A DNA stretch of 64,000 nucleotides. Source: Rhyacichthys aspro. Taxonomy: Eukaryota > Chordata > Actinopteri > Gobiiformes > Rhyacichthyidae. The notes under the pieces are model-generated. The model worked only from the letters and a program-made list of their open reading frames with translations. It ran no database searches and was not told the origin of the DNA. The stretch covers positions 434,001-498,000 of the forward strand of contig CM072152.1 in the NCBI GenBank assembly GCA_036850595.1, given 5' to 3'. A program made the translations under genes and the position numbers. Positions 1-11,900 of this stretch are shown piece after piece (positions within the stretch are counted from its first letter, which is position 1; each line of letters begins with the position of its first letter).

Positions 1-281
1 CATCATAATGTGAATGAATAAGTTATATTAAACATGAATGTGTGAGCCACACTGTTTCCAGTTCTTGAAGATATTTAAAAATAAAAGAAAATTATGAGTA
101 AAAAGCTTTTGTGATTTCTAGTATTTTGGCTCTGGCCTGGTAAATAAAGTACTGGACCAGGGGCTACACCCATATCATATCAAGGGCCAAAGATGACCAT
201 TACATGATATTTTGAAATGAGTAAATATGAATCACAAATCAAAATGCTGTATATGTAATTCTGAAGGTGACAAATAATAAG

Positions 282-312
<31 letters not shown>

Positions 313-313
313 A
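282..313. repeat. (AAAT)n microsatellite
   Basis: Run of about seven AAAT/TAAA units. Simple sequence repeat in an AT-rich intergenic stretch; no adjoining element end is visible that would make it a LINE tail. Confidence 0.9.
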
Positions 314-480
314 GCACTTTCACCTGCAGTCCTTGTTTATGAAGACTTGATGAAAGTATGATTGTGCCTAATGACCACGTGTTTGGCCAGCATTTGCCTG
401 TCCACACTGCGCTCTACTGGACTGTGTTTTGCAGACACTATGGTAGGATTTCTACATAAATATGCTGTTGCCAGGTCTGA

Positions 481-900
481 TTTTGCGCATGCACCGGTGT
501 GTGAGCGCAGATCCTGGCTCCACATTTATTGAGAGACACGATCTTAATAATCCAACATTTACACTCGAGTGTGGTAATGGTGCAAATGACGAAGGACGGA
601 CCCTTCAGACAGTATTACATTAAAGAGCTAAGCGGCCCCGTGAGGCTGCTGCAAGCGCGCGCTAATAAAGCACTCGGGCCGTTCCTCCTCGGGACCCGTC
701 CTAATGGGGCCCGGCGTATTCTGCGCACGGTCCCTGGAACAATATTATCCCTGCACACATTCACCATGAGCGCGCTCCGTGCTCCCCAATGGCGCGCTTT
801 CTATTAACAGCCAATTAGCGGCGCGCGCAGCCCGTTCTGCACCACATGCACGCGCACACAGGCCTAAAGAAGCCGCATAGTCTCGAGCCACAGCCAGGCG
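481..900. other. CpG-dense unique patch, candidate promoter or regulatory island
   Basis: I count about 34 CpG dinucleotides in these 420 bases, while the surrounding kilobases are AT-rich with few CpGs. The patch has no recognisable transposon sequence. A 92-residue open frame crosses it (529-807, plus) but its translation resembles no family I know and is probably a by-product of high GC. The 3' part holds a homeodomain-type core (caattag) beside runs of gcgcgc. It could be a CpG island promoter, a first exon of an unseen gene, or a conserved regulatory element. The composition is seen; the function is inference. Confidence 0.4.
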
Positions 901-3900
901 CAAGTCCAGTGGCCACCAATAATGAATCATTGAAAAAGCATTAGTTACAGCATACAGCGGGGGCCATTCTAGGGTTAGAGAGGGAGGGCGTAACCCTTTG
1001 AGCCACCAGAAGAAGCAGTTTAAAAGTTTTGGATGCATAGTCAGATTCAAGGAGATGTGGTGGTCTTCTCCTGGAAGATTTTTACTAAAACAGATGTTAT
1101 TTACTGTATTCTGGGGCATTTTAGATAAGGTTATGATATTTTTGCTGGCTACGGTGTGAGTGTGTGTGTGACAAATGTGTGATTTTACTGGCCCCAAAGG
1201 CCCCAATGCCAAAGATTCTTTTTAAAACCCAGCCTTTATTATGCTTAACTTGAATTAAACAGTTTGAACATTGTTGGGAGAAATTTGTGTCAAATTTTTA
1301 ATAAACTTGTAGCTTATAGCATTGTGTGTGTGGGGTCTATATTAGTTTAATATATAAGTATAATAGTTTTGCATTTCCTCCCACTCACTGCTCATGTTCC
1401 TATTTTTTCACTGTTTTAGTTAGTTTAGTGAATGTATTAAAATTATTTTATTATTTAAAGTATTTAAATTGCAGAATGCTAGTCTAGCCTTATGCCTGAT
1501 ATTTTTTTATAAGACTAGATCAAAAACTAACATTAAAATGGTTTACAATGTGGAATCATTAGGAAGAGTGTGTGTGTCAGCTGACTGAGAGCTGATCAGC
1601 TCTCCTGCCCTACTTTTTCTCCCTCAAACTTTTTTTGTTGTAAATTGCTGTGGCCCAGAGTCAGTATTATTATTATTATTTATTTATTTTTTTATTACAG
1701 GTTGTTAACTTGCATATCGTTGAGCATGTTTAATGAGTTTGGATAAATCCAGAACAGTTACACCGGCATAAGGCTCTACCACAGTACTGAGTTACATTTA
1801 GGAGCGCTGGAAGATAATAGCACCCTGAAAACTTGTTGTTGCAGTTTAGCCCTTCATTTTTATGTTCTCATGGTCAACGCTTTCAAATATATTAAAAATA
1901 TTATTCTTCTCTTCTTCTTTTTTTTCTTTTTTTTTTTCTTACTGTCACTTGATTCCACAAACCTAGGTTTGTCAGGTTTATTCCAACGATGTGAGTTTGT
2001 AAGCTCAAATCTTGCAACAATTCTGCTGCCATGTAAGGTTAATCTGAAATCTGTAGAGATGGGAGACGGAGCATGTTGACACACTGAGTAAGTTGTCACA
2101 CTGCAGTTATTTTCAAAACAAAAGGGTTCTACTTAAAAGTGAAATAGCAGTTTTGTGCCTCTACATGGTTTGCTCTTGTGTCCTGAATATGGACAAATAA
2201 CCTCTCTGCTTAACAGAGATAGGACCAATAAATCATTTTTAATTGTCGAAAGTAAAAATTCATCATCCTGATATTTTTTTGTATGAATTTTCTTGTAGAG
2301 ACAAATATTAAACTTTAACAAATATAGATGTTAGACATGAAACTTGACATGAGTTTCATGCAATGCTAAATCCATTTTATAACTTTAAGATAACTTTAAG
2401 TTATACTCCATATTTGGTGCTGATTTCTAAAACAGACTTTATACATCTTCATCTCAGTATTGCCCTTTTCAGACCACCTGCCCCTGGCTGGAGCAGCTAC
2501 ATTGCCTCAGGTCTGTAGATCTGATCAGAATGATCTGGGTCACAAATGGATGACTGCATTGCATTTATTTTTATGTAGATTATATTAATGTAAAATTTAA
2601 AGAAAAAAAGAGGCAAAACAGTAAACTTGTTGTTTAATTGTTTTTTTTAATTTAATTTAATGTCCAGTATGATAAGTTACCCAACATAAGGTGACAACTC
2701 ACCCTGCTATGGGGCATGTTGTCACAAACTTCCATCTTTGTATTTAAATGACTGAAAGTCTAAACTGAAGCAAGATAGAGAAATTAAATGAACAGATATT
2801 TAATGAGACTTTACTCTTTCATATGGTTTACAGTTTTTAACTCTATGATGTGCTGATTCAAAGATATATACAAGAATGTAAAAAGTGTTACAACTCATAC
2901 ATTTTTGATACATTTTACTGGCCCAGTAACAGAAACAGCTTACATTATCAAAAAACAAATGCATTCATAATTGATCAAACACACATGAAGTCATGTCATG
3001 AACAGACAAATGCTTTTTATGATCAGAAGAGCAGTCTGATGAATGAGTAAAGAATCAATGCCACAGTCTATTTAAAACATGTTTTTCCCAATTAATTGTC
3101 ATCAAAAATCACTCTTCCAACCATTTTATATAAATTAAAAGATATAGCAACAAACGAATCTTGTAAAGCTGTGGTAATATGTGATACTCTGGCCAAACAC
3201 AAGTTCAACATTAATACACATTCATCATGTCAGACATTTTAGCTAGTACATTCATGTGGAAATATTCAGCAAAGAAAACCAAAGGAACCAAAATAGTTAT
3301 TAGCTGTCAACAGGCAAAATATTTCAGCTCAGGAAATAGTAACTAACAACACAGGACATTGTACAGGAATAAAGTACAACCTCCATAAGTATATTGATAA
3401 GCAATACTTTTAGCAATCTTTTTTTTTGCTAATTTGGTCACGTACAAGCATGAATAGTGTTATTAATATGCTAATGCACTCAAACAAATGCACAAACATC
3501 TTTATGCTAACATTGGACAAGGGCTAGGCCTATTTCCTGGAAATAAACATGTATATAAAAACTAGTGATTATAAATTATATAAAAGTTACACATTAATCT
3601 CACTGTAGCTCTTAAACAACCAATAAACTTACAGCCATTAATCTCGTAGACATAGGCAAGTTGTAAGCCAATTGGAGCAGTTTGCACATAAGTAGTTGAA
3701 AATCTGTTTTTTTCTCATTAACTTTTTCTACCCATAATGCATTGCAGTAACTAACTAAACCTTCATCATAAAGCACATGTAAACTAATGCTGTCTGCATA
3801 CACAATTTTAGCTGATGATTATTTTTTTTAACATGAATTATGAAAAATGATGATGAAATGTGAACAAAGTTATTCTAAACCTTTTTAATGTAAGGCCTTT

Positions 3901-4560
3901 TACTTGAGGGACAGAAAAAATATTAATTGATAAACGTTCTTTTTTTTAAATTCTTTTTTTAAATGGGACTGTAATTTTAGTTTGTGTGTCATTTGCTCTC
4001 AAAAAGACTGTAGCAGACAGGACATTCAATATGTTGAAATAATTAGCTGGCCACTAACTGGGATGTGCATGCGGGTGAAATAACTCGACTTGATAAGTAG
4101 GACAAGCAATCTTCCCTTTTGAATGTTTACTCAGCTAGTCACACCACTGAATGAATTGGTGGTATGAGATGAACTGCGCCTTGCCTGGATTCTTGACAAG
4201 AGCAGATGGCAGCAGCGTACGGTGGAGAAAGATGTCTGCTGTGAAGCAGGAGAGTTTATGGCTCAGACCACGTGTGAAGTGCAGTTCTCACATATATCAA
4301 ATTAACTGATATTATAGGAGCTTTGTCTTGTGTAACTAGCCCTGTGTTACTGTAAATCAGGTGCTCTTCCAGGGCACAAGAGATGCAGCACTATAAGCAG
4401 ACGTCTGTCACTCTTGCCTAAGTTTACACATCAAATATCCCATTAAGACATTGTGTATTGTGCAAAATATCCTAAATGATTGTGTTCTCTATATTTGATG
4501 GCAGCACAAACAGTTTCTATCATTAAACCTATCATGCTAATGTACCACAAAAAGAACTCA
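901..4560. other. AT-rich intergenic DNA, no gene recognised
   Basis: No coding segment, RNA gene or element end could be supported. Short open frames here are low complexity; for example those over 1901-1940 come from a pyrimidine tract and encode poly-Phe or poly-Lys. A segment at about 4020-4270 is less AT-rich and lacks repeat character; it could be conserved non-coding DNA, but nothing in one sequence alone proves that. Confidence 0.5.
1901..1940 (+). repeat. Polypyrimidine (T-rich, CTT) tract
   Basis: About 40 bases of uninterrupted C/T, mostly T. Could be the reverse of an old poly(A) tail, but no retroposed sequence is recognisable to its right. Confidence 0.75.
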
Positions 4561-4576
4561 CATACAGAGGGCCAAA

Positions 4577-4640
4577 GCCTAGCCTTGCAAGCCAGACCCA
4601 CCAACATTCTTAGCAAAGTCAAGTGGGTCTAGAACTCTAC
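4577..4640 (+). mobile_element. Possible DNA-transposon terminus
   Basis: Starts TAGCCTTGCAAGCCAGACCC and contains an internal inverted pair (AGACCCAC ... GTGGGTCT). This is the same architecture as the 59-bp terminal repeat of the element at 28120, which starts TAGCCTGGCCAGCCAGACCG. No matching right end is found nearby, so this is at most one end of a degraded copy of a related family. Confidence 0.3.
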
Positions 4641-5559
4641 CCATGGAGGACTGTCTTACATCCAAGCCCAACAACATCGACCAATTATAATAGTTTAACT
4701 AAAACATTGTCACATTGCTTACATCAGGTTGTTCCTTTCTATGAATGGTTTAATTGGTTTAATCTGCATTCTTTCGCAGTCCTGACCTCTGGAAATCAAA
4801 CTCAGAACACTAATTCTTCATAGGCCCTAACCTCCCCCTGTGACTGCAGAGTTTTAGCAACCCATTCTAATTGTGCATGATTGCTGTCTATGATAGGGCC
4901 TTGTCCCCATATGGTTTTTTGCTCACAGTCCGTGGCTGGGTGTGTTTGCAAAATCTCATTTATATACGATAAACTAAAATTTCCAATCTTATTCATAATA
5001 GCACATCAATCAGGGCGTTGCCATGGCAACACTGTTGCAGGTAGGGCAAGACCATCATAGGCCATTGGAGAAAGACAAGATGGCACCAGTGTGTGTGACG
5101 TACCGTCTGTCTCTGTCAGCTCTGTTTGTGTCTGTATTGTTTTTGTCTATTATCACCAAAAACATGAACTTAACACTCGGCTCAACTTGATTCACGACCA
5201 TCTGTGGAAAATTTAATCACCCTTCAGTGTGATGGGCAGAAAACTTTTCGGGTCCCCACTTTTTTTTGTTGGAATACCTGCTTACCTCTGCCGTGTCCTG
5301 GCTCCACCTACGCGCAGAAGGCACTTCCAATGCCGGGGACAACGCAGCGACTGGTTGATAAAGCTGAGAGCTTGCTTGGTGCTTGCTTCCATGGCTTTCC
5401 TACAGAAAAATTGATCCTTTTCTCACCATTGTGCTTTATGGTGTTTTCTGGATCCCAGCTGCACCTGCCTGGTCCTTGTGATTGGTTCCGATGAGGGTTT
5501 CCTGGCCCCCCTTTTTTATGTCTCCACAACTCTGTCAGATCGATTATCCGCAACCAGTG

Positions 5560-6085
5560 GCTGCTCAGTCGGGCTCCTTGGCCAGCTGAAGCCCCAGCAT
5601 TGGCTCATGCTGGTATTGCCTTGGTGAACGCTAGAATGCTAGTCAATGAAACATTAATTCTCAAGGACTTCTTCATGTCCCATGGGTTGGATTTCCTCTT
5701 TAAGACGGATACCTGGCTGAACGTTGGAGGGGGAATATTTTGAAGAATAAAAGGAACTATAAGCAGCTGGCATTGTTGTCCCCTTTTCCCAGTTTTGAGC
5801 TGAACTTATTTGAGCCGAGTCGTTCATTCCCTATCCTGTGAGGTCATTTACAGACCCCCAAAATAAAACAAGGATTTTATTGGCATTTTTTTGGATGCCA
5901 AACATGACTGTGTTTTAATTCTAGGAGACTTTAATATTCTTGTGTTCTGTTCTGAAAATCCATTGGCCAAAGACTTATTAAATCTCATTGTCTCTTTCAA
6001 TCTTGTGCAGTCGCTAGCTGTTGCCACTCATGAATGGGGGCCCACTCTTGATCTTGTCTTATCTTATCTTGTGGTTTGTCCATTT
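5560..6085 (+). pseudogene. LINE apurinic-type endonuclease remnant
   Basis: Translation in shifting frames gives recognisable pieces of the L2-type endonuclease: an N-terminal 'NARMLVNETLILKDFF' followed by a 'LFKTDTWL' stretch (normally TETWL, the catalytic Glu region), then 'DCVLILGDFNILVFCSE' (the GDFN motif) and 'THEWGPTLDLVLSYLVV' near the end of the domain. The proteins of this family nick target DNA to prime reverse transcription. Frames change several times, the TETW glutamate has become Asp, and the normal SDH motif is absent. Only the stretch from 5891 is an open frame of any length. Confidence 0.75.
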
Positions 6086-6108
6086 TAACAGGAACACTCA
6101 AGTATGAC

Positions 6109-6430
6109 CACATCTCACCAATTTTAGCTTCACTTCACTGGCTGCCAGTGCATTTCAGAATTGATTTAAAGATACTTTTATTTAATTTTAACTGTTGGTC
6201 TTGCTCTGTCTGATCTGAGCCATCCTTACCTCCTGCCCCGCGCTCTCAGGTCAGCTGATCAGTCCAAACTTATGGTCTCCACAACGAAACGTAAACTTCA
6301 TCGGGACCGTACTTCTTCGTAGCTCCAGAATGAAGGGAACTCTGGAATGAGCTGCCTTCTGACATTTGACAGGCTCATTCATTGCCCATTTTGAAATCAC
6401 TTTTCAAAAACACACTTTTTCTTTTCTAGG
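6109..6430 (+). pseudogene. C-terminal segment of L2-type reverse transcriptase polyprotein
   Basis: Reads 'HISPILASLHWLPVHFRIDF' and 'LSDLSHPYLLPRALRSADQS', the conserved region downstream of the polymerase domain in L2-like LINEs, where 'LASLHWLPV' is characteristic. Stops and frameshifts follow. It joins directly to the endonuclease remnant, showing a deletion of roughly the polymerase domain. Confidence 0.75.
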
Positions 6431-6589
6431 CTTATGTTCAGGCTACCACAAGGGATGTGTGTACCAAATGTCATTCGTCTAGGTCAGGCCCCAAAGTCTG
6501 CAGCTGTGGTGTGTAATAACACTGCCATCGTGGTGCAGCCACAATAATCTGTCCGCGGTCTCCACAGTGCTCCATGCTGAGACAGAGCG

Positions 6590-6850
6590 CAACATTCTTC
6601 TCATAGGAGGTAATTAGACGTACAGTATAAAAGCTAAAAACAGCTGTTATAGCTGTTACAGATGGCTGGACACACACAGACAGTGCAAGAGGAGATGACC
6701 AACCCCACAAGTGCATCGGCGCGGACCTGTGATTTGGCACATTAGTGTTAAAAACCCACCAGAGCTCCACTTCCTGAAATAGAGAGCATGCTGATATTCC
6801 CAAAGTAGCGTACAATAACAGACTAGGGATGAAACCAAAACACTATCCAT
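6590..6850 (+). pseudogene. Possible hAT transposase fragment
   Basis: One frame reads 'KTAVIAVTDGWTHTDSA' and, after a gap, 'DIPKVAYNN'. The 'VTDGWT' string is typical of the first catalytic Asp region of hAT transposases. The fragment is short, has stops, and no terminal repeats are seen around it, so the assignment rests on one motif. Confidence 0.35.
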
Positions 6851-7179
6851 TTTGTAAAAAAGATGGGTCAATGAGTGTAATTAACATAATGTAGCATTCA
6901 AGTGCGTTGTAAAACACTGTCGCGCTATAAGTTTTTTGTATGCATTTATTTTACGATCAAATTATTCAGTATTTTTGTTATAAAGGCCAAGAAGCATCCA
7001 GTGCTTTGTGAATCACTGATTGAAACATCACAGTGTAGCCTTTATGGTCATATCAACATGTTTAGTTGTCTAAACATGTCTAGTTGTTTTGAACAGTCAT
7101 CATTTACTATCATTTATGTGGGCAATTATACATCAGTCACCATTCATTAATGATTAATAGATTATAATAAAGAAAAAGC

Positions 7180-7275
7180 CCTGTGACGAACTGGCCACTG
7201 TCCAGGGTGTACCCTGCCTAAGGCCCAAAGCTGCTGGGCCACCCGTGAGCCCAAAATGGGACTAAGCGGTAGAAA
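7180..7275 (+). repeat. Teleost interspersed repeat, copy 1 (3' part)
   Basis: Contains 'cctgtgacgaactggcc', 'ccagggtgtaccctgcc' and 'aagcggtagaaaatgaa', matching two other blocks in this window (17640-17910 and, reversed, 21657-21885). Widespread in fish genomes; I do not assign its class. Confidence 0.75.
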
Positions 7276-7300
7276 ATGAATTAATTTATATATAAAAAGG

Positions 7301-7432
7301 CTAATTTAAACCAGGTTTAGTGTTCAAAATGTAAAGGTCTGAAATGGATCTATTTCTTGTGGCTCCCAGTAGATTTAAATTTTGTTCTTGGTGAGAAGTG
7401 GCTCTTTGGTTCCAAAAGGTTGCCGACCCCTG
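7301..7432 (-). mobile_element. hAT transposon end
   Basis: Read on the minus strand the segment begins CAGGGGTCGGCAACCTTTTG, a common hAT terminal repeat, followed by 'gagccacttctcacc'. Only this terminus is found; no second CAGGGGTC end lies in the preceding kilobase, so it is a truncated copy. Confidence 0.6.
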
Positions 7433-7689
7433 GTCTAGGTTGTTATGTCTCTTGTTATATAAAAGACCATTTTTTTGGAAGACAGTCAGAATGAGCCACT
7501 GAGTCAAAGGTTACAACGAAAGTGTATGGCGTTTATTTTCTTAGAGTGGAGGGAGGAGGACACAGAAGTTGTGACAAATCAAAAAAACAAAACATGGCCT
7601 TACTGTATAACTAGTCTGATAACAAAAAGAAGAACAGTAAATAGAAGGCCTGGTCTAACTTATCTATGTAGCAATTGGTAATGCAATAC

Positions 7690-9180
7690 CAGGCCTATAT
7701 ATCACAGGGGTCAGAATAAACTGACTGAGGCTGAGAGTAAATTTATTCAATTTCATTAGGCACTTTAACAGTGCAGAAGATTAGCAATGGTCATATATAG
7801 ATTTAACAACAATGCTCTTTAATAACAGTACATACACAATATTGCTCATGATAAAACACACCACATAGCAAAACACAGCAACTAAACAAAGTCTACACAG
7901 TACTGCTGTGGTCTAATTAACCATTGCACAACTCATCCGCTGACCTTAAAATAGTTAAAGGCCCAATTTACATTGATCAATGGACATAAATAAAACAAGG
8001 AGGTAGTGGGATAAAAACAGTGTCAGGTTAAAATTGTAGTTAATGTCCTGAAATTATACACACATCACATTAGTTGCCCATCAAACCATCTACAAGCTGT
8101 AATAATTGTCAGATGTAAACACTTTGTTAAAATATTCACTTCTGTTACACTGATGTTTAGAGCCATCCACAGCGGTTAAGAAGCATCCACACTAAAATGG
8201 TTAAAAATAGAATGAGTTTGAAAGTACAAACCATGGTGAACTATAAATAATGGAACTCACAATTTAAAGTGCAACTTCTATCACGGCAACACGTCACAGA
8301 TAGCTGGATAATGCAAATTGATATGAATCAGGCTCCTAAAGTGCAAATGCTAAATTACTAGCGTGTTCGTGTCGTAATGGACCACATTTAGAATACATAA
8401 CCAGTTTTACAATATTTTAAGTAAATGAATGGGCCACGCTTACTATGAATTGTTTGGCATCCGCGCGCTGCCTTCAACCAACATGTTCTGACACAGAGAG
8501 GCAAAGGGGAGTGCGTCATCATGCATTACGCTTAATGCACTCGGCTAACAGAAATCCCCACCCCGCCAAAATAAACTAACATTCAGCCTACTACATCTAA
8601 AAAGTGACTTTTACTCAAAAAAAGTGTGGCAACAACCAATGACCTAATGTGACTTAAATATAAACTATGTATGTTGTAGGGCCCACTCACCTGCCAACCT
8701 CCCAACCACAAAATGCACAAAGAAGCATCAACAACAAGCAACAAACACAAAGAGAGAGAGAGCCAGTGATGCCGACTAAAGTTTTTGGCTCATGCATTAT
8801 TGGCTAATTCTACACCTGCAGAAGCCAACCAGTGTTTCAGATTCACAGGTCCCCCTCACAGCACCTGAGAGCAGACAGAGGAGGGGGAGAGACAGGAGCA
8901 AAATACAGACAGACCTTCTCTGCATGTTACAACGTCAAACTAAATTTCAAAGTCCATTTCAAAATTTGTAGGGGGTGCTGGAGGGCAGCCTTTCTCTTAG
9001 AGATGGAGGATTGCAGATTCAGGCCCACCAGGACTGGCCCTTCTGTGTTGATACATCCTTTTGTGAAGTGGCAAAAAAAAGGACAGCAATGTCTGAATCT
9101 TGGCCAGGTGGTTTGAAAGAGGAGTAAAGGAAGCCATCTTTGTCAAAATGGAAAAGCCCACTCTGAACAGAGGTGGTGGA
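7690..9180. other. Unique intergenic DNA
   Basis: No gene or element recognised. There is a short (GA)n run at about 8750-8762 and a consensus-like donor on the minus strand near 8680-8695 (CAG|GTGAGT), but no coding exon can be attached to it. Confidence 0.4.
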
Positions 9181-9189
9181 CTCAGATAC

Positions 9190-9214
9190 AACACCCCCAC
9201 CCCCCCACCCCCCT
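9190..9214 (+). repeat. C-rich tract
   Basis: Runs of five to seven C separated by single A. Low-complexity sequence, G-rich on the minus strand. Confidence 0.8.
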
Positions 9215-10460
9215 TCCATTTACAACAGTGTTTTGAAGCCCATATCAAAACAGTTTCTCTCTAGCAGGAAGCTTACAACCGGGAGAAGCAGTTATGACAG
9301 TCCACTCCTATCTGCCACTATGTTGCCATGACAACACCCCAAAACCATGATATAAATTAATGGGTGGGGAGAATGTTTGTTCTATCTTTATGTATTTTGG
9401 CACAGACATCCAGCCAGGGACCCTGAGCAAAAAGCTTTATGGGAACATTGCCCAATGACCAACATCACCCCCTGCAAAATTGGAATGGGTTATAAAAATA
9501 CTTACAAAGAATTTCACTGTTGCTTTATTCATTATAAGCTGTCTACCTGAGGACTTAAGACCACCTGTTTGCAAGGGGAGGCGAGGGCTATTGATGCTGC
9601 TTGCAACTTTAATATGAAATTTTTCCAACCTTGGAAAAACTGGCCCTGGATTGACAAACACATCAAGCAAGAGCATCATTAGCAGGTTTCCAAATTGTTT
9701 TAGTTTTAATTCATGTGACGTGTGTTTAATCCGGTTGTTTCCCATGGCATTTGGTGTTGCCCCTTTCCCATTTTTAAAATTATTGTTGTATGAAGCACAT
9801 TGCCTGGCTGGCCAATTAAAGCCTTATGCAAACATTCCAATGAAAGCCCAAGGTGTTAGTAGCAGCTGTGTGCTGACTGAATAAGTCAATCAAATGCAAA
9901 AGTCAATCAATCAAAGTCGAGCTCACAACAATACAGACGACATAACTTACAATCCAAGCAGTGATCATGAACGTGTTGCTTTAGCTTTGTTTATCGCTCT
10001 GCTTATGATTATTCTTGAAGGATTGGATGGCCTGATTATTCTAAGGAAAGGAGGAAATGCAAACTGTATAAATGCATGTAACAAATATTGACATATTTAC
10101 AGTTACACGCTTAAACACATTTTTATTTTGAAAGTTACGCAATGCATCTGTATACCTCTGGGCACAGTGACTATAAAAATAAACAAACAGCTCACAAAAT
10201 AGAGCTGAAGAAGAGAGAAAATGAGCATGAAGGTGGTTTTTCTCTGAGTTTTTTAAAGTTTGAAGAAAGTTATTCTGTTGAATATTTGTTGACTGTGTGT
10301 GAGCTCTGGGCTACTTCAGGATAAAGTACTTCAGAAATTAGAAACCTGACCGAAAATACTGATGTAGCAGTATGGATAGACCCTTAAGTCAAATGCACTT
10401 TGACCATGACTCTTCATCAATTACCTCACAGTGCATGCAGGGCTAATATAACCTCTAAAC
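9215..10460. other. Intergenic DNA, nothing recognised
   Basis: Several short open frames are present but none shows a known domain, start context or codon signature. No terminal repeats were found. Confidence 0.4.
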
Positions 10461-10466
10461 ATCATG

Positions 10467-10626
10467 GTAAGAGTGAAGACATTACAGATCACAGTTGACA
10501 CTTAACAGGAGTAACAGACAGGACATTACAGATCCCTGCTGATGCTCATAAGGAGTAAGAGTGGACGATCACTGAAGCTCATGAGGAGTAACAATGAGGC
10601 CATTACAGATCACTGATGCTTATAAA
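10467..10626 (+). repeat. Degenerate tandem repeat, about 35-45-bp unit, four copies
   Basis: Successive units begin gtaa(g/c) and carry 'gacattacagatcac', 'ggacattacagatccc', a shortened 'ggacgatcactg', then 'ggccattacagatcac', each followed by a variant of 'tgatgctcatgagga'. Unit length varies because one copy is shortened. No coding potential. Confidence 0.7.
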
Positions 10627-11529
10627 ATCTCTCTGAAATCTTCTCCTTTCACTTTAGGGTTTTTTGTATCTTTGTGTTTAGCAATGACAAATATTGCCAA
10701 ATTAGCCAGCCGCACTGCCAGTTTTTCCCTCTCTCCTCTCTTACTGCCTAAGGCAACAATGGTCATGTATCAGGTTTTCCCTGAGGACAGAGGACAGTCT
10801 CAGACTCTCAGAGGAGCCTTATTTACCCTAGCTCATGCCAAAGAACCATCTCACTTGACCTTGAGACTTTGATTTTGTAAGTCAAAAGTTACGTAATAGT
10901 CCTTTCTGCGTAACTTTTAGCTTGTAGTGTAATGAAACTTAAAGCCCCAAAATATATTCTCGTAATCATTTAATGCTTCTTAGACATGAGATCAGTAGAA
11001 TGATACCTATCTCACTGACAAAGTACCCTCAGCTGGACAGAAACCTTCATGTTTGTGTGTCTCTGGAACATGCAAACATTATACCAGTGACACGCATTAA
11101 ATAGAGGGAGAAGATAAAGGCCAATACACTGGACCCTAGCAGCAAGGCCAGATTATCCAATGGGTATTCTGGGCACAGGCCAAGTGGCCCTTGCTTCCAC
11201 AGGGCCAAGAACAAAGTAATCTCTCCATGATTTAGTAAATGAAAAGAATAATAATCCAAAACAAGAGGTTCCTGCTTAATTGTATCCAACAAGTTCAGAT
11301 GTAGGCAAGTCCATGATTTTGTATATACAATTTTTCTCACCTTATAGCCAGTTAAAAACTTCATGATGTTATCAAAAATGCACTGGAATACAGTGATTTG
11401 CATCTTTTTAATCAAAGATTTTCTGGGAGAGCCCTCTAGAATCACTTAAGACTGTGCTGGTGTGTACCAGGACTGTACTAAGCCCCCAACATCTACAAAC
11501 CCTAAAAATGCCGCTGGTTATCAGTCTCA

Positions 11530-11760
11530 TCCTTGTGTGAAATTAGTCAACTATTGTATCGTCTACAAATTTGATTATTGTGTTTGAGATGTAAGTGGAT
11601 ATTCAATCCAGCATGTAAAGTGAGAAGATCATTGGGCTCAGCACACAGCCGTGCTAAGGGACAGACTGGAGGAAGTATGTTGGCCAAGTCTCACTGTCTG
11701 TGGGTGGTTTACTAAAAAATCCTTGATCCAAATTCGCCAGTAATAGTAGCTGGTATGTAG
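11530..11760 (-). pseudogene. LINE reverse transcriptase fragment (motifs B-C)
   Basis: On the minus strand one frame reads 'WIKDFLVNHPQTVRLGQHTS' and, in a shifted frame, 'GCVLSPMIFSLYMLD', a stop, then 'KFVDDTIVD'. These match the segment of L2/CR1/Rex1-like LINE polymerases running into catalytic motif C (normally F-A-D-D; here F-V-D-D). The same order is seen, better preserved, in the LINE at 12950-14280, so both derive from one family. Stops and shifts show it is dead. Confidence 0.75.
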
Positions 11761-11900
11761 TATCAGGTGGGAGTGCAGGCTTGTCCTCAGTCTTTGGTGT
11801 TTTGAAGAGTGCAAATAAGAGATTTAGCTCCTCTACAATGTGGATATTTTTGTCAGGGGATGGTTCTGGGCAGCTCTTGTAGTCTAATGTGCTGAATTTC

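Larger units (their letters stand above)
5060..6440 (+). mobile_element. L2/CR1-like LINE, internally deleted
   Basis: Plus-strand non-LTR retrotransposon. The 5' end carries AAGATGGC (5077-5084), a motif also seen at other LINE starts here. An endonuclease stretch follows (about 5560-6085), then the sequence jumps directly to the extreme C-terminal part of the reverse transcriptase polyprotein (about 6109-6430). The whole reverse transcriptase core is missing, so the copy is dead. The 3' terminus is not sharply defined. Confidence 0.75.

Noticed and set aside
1860..2099. Poly-Lys / poly-Phe open frames
   Set aside because: Produced by the polypyrimidine tract at 1901-1940.
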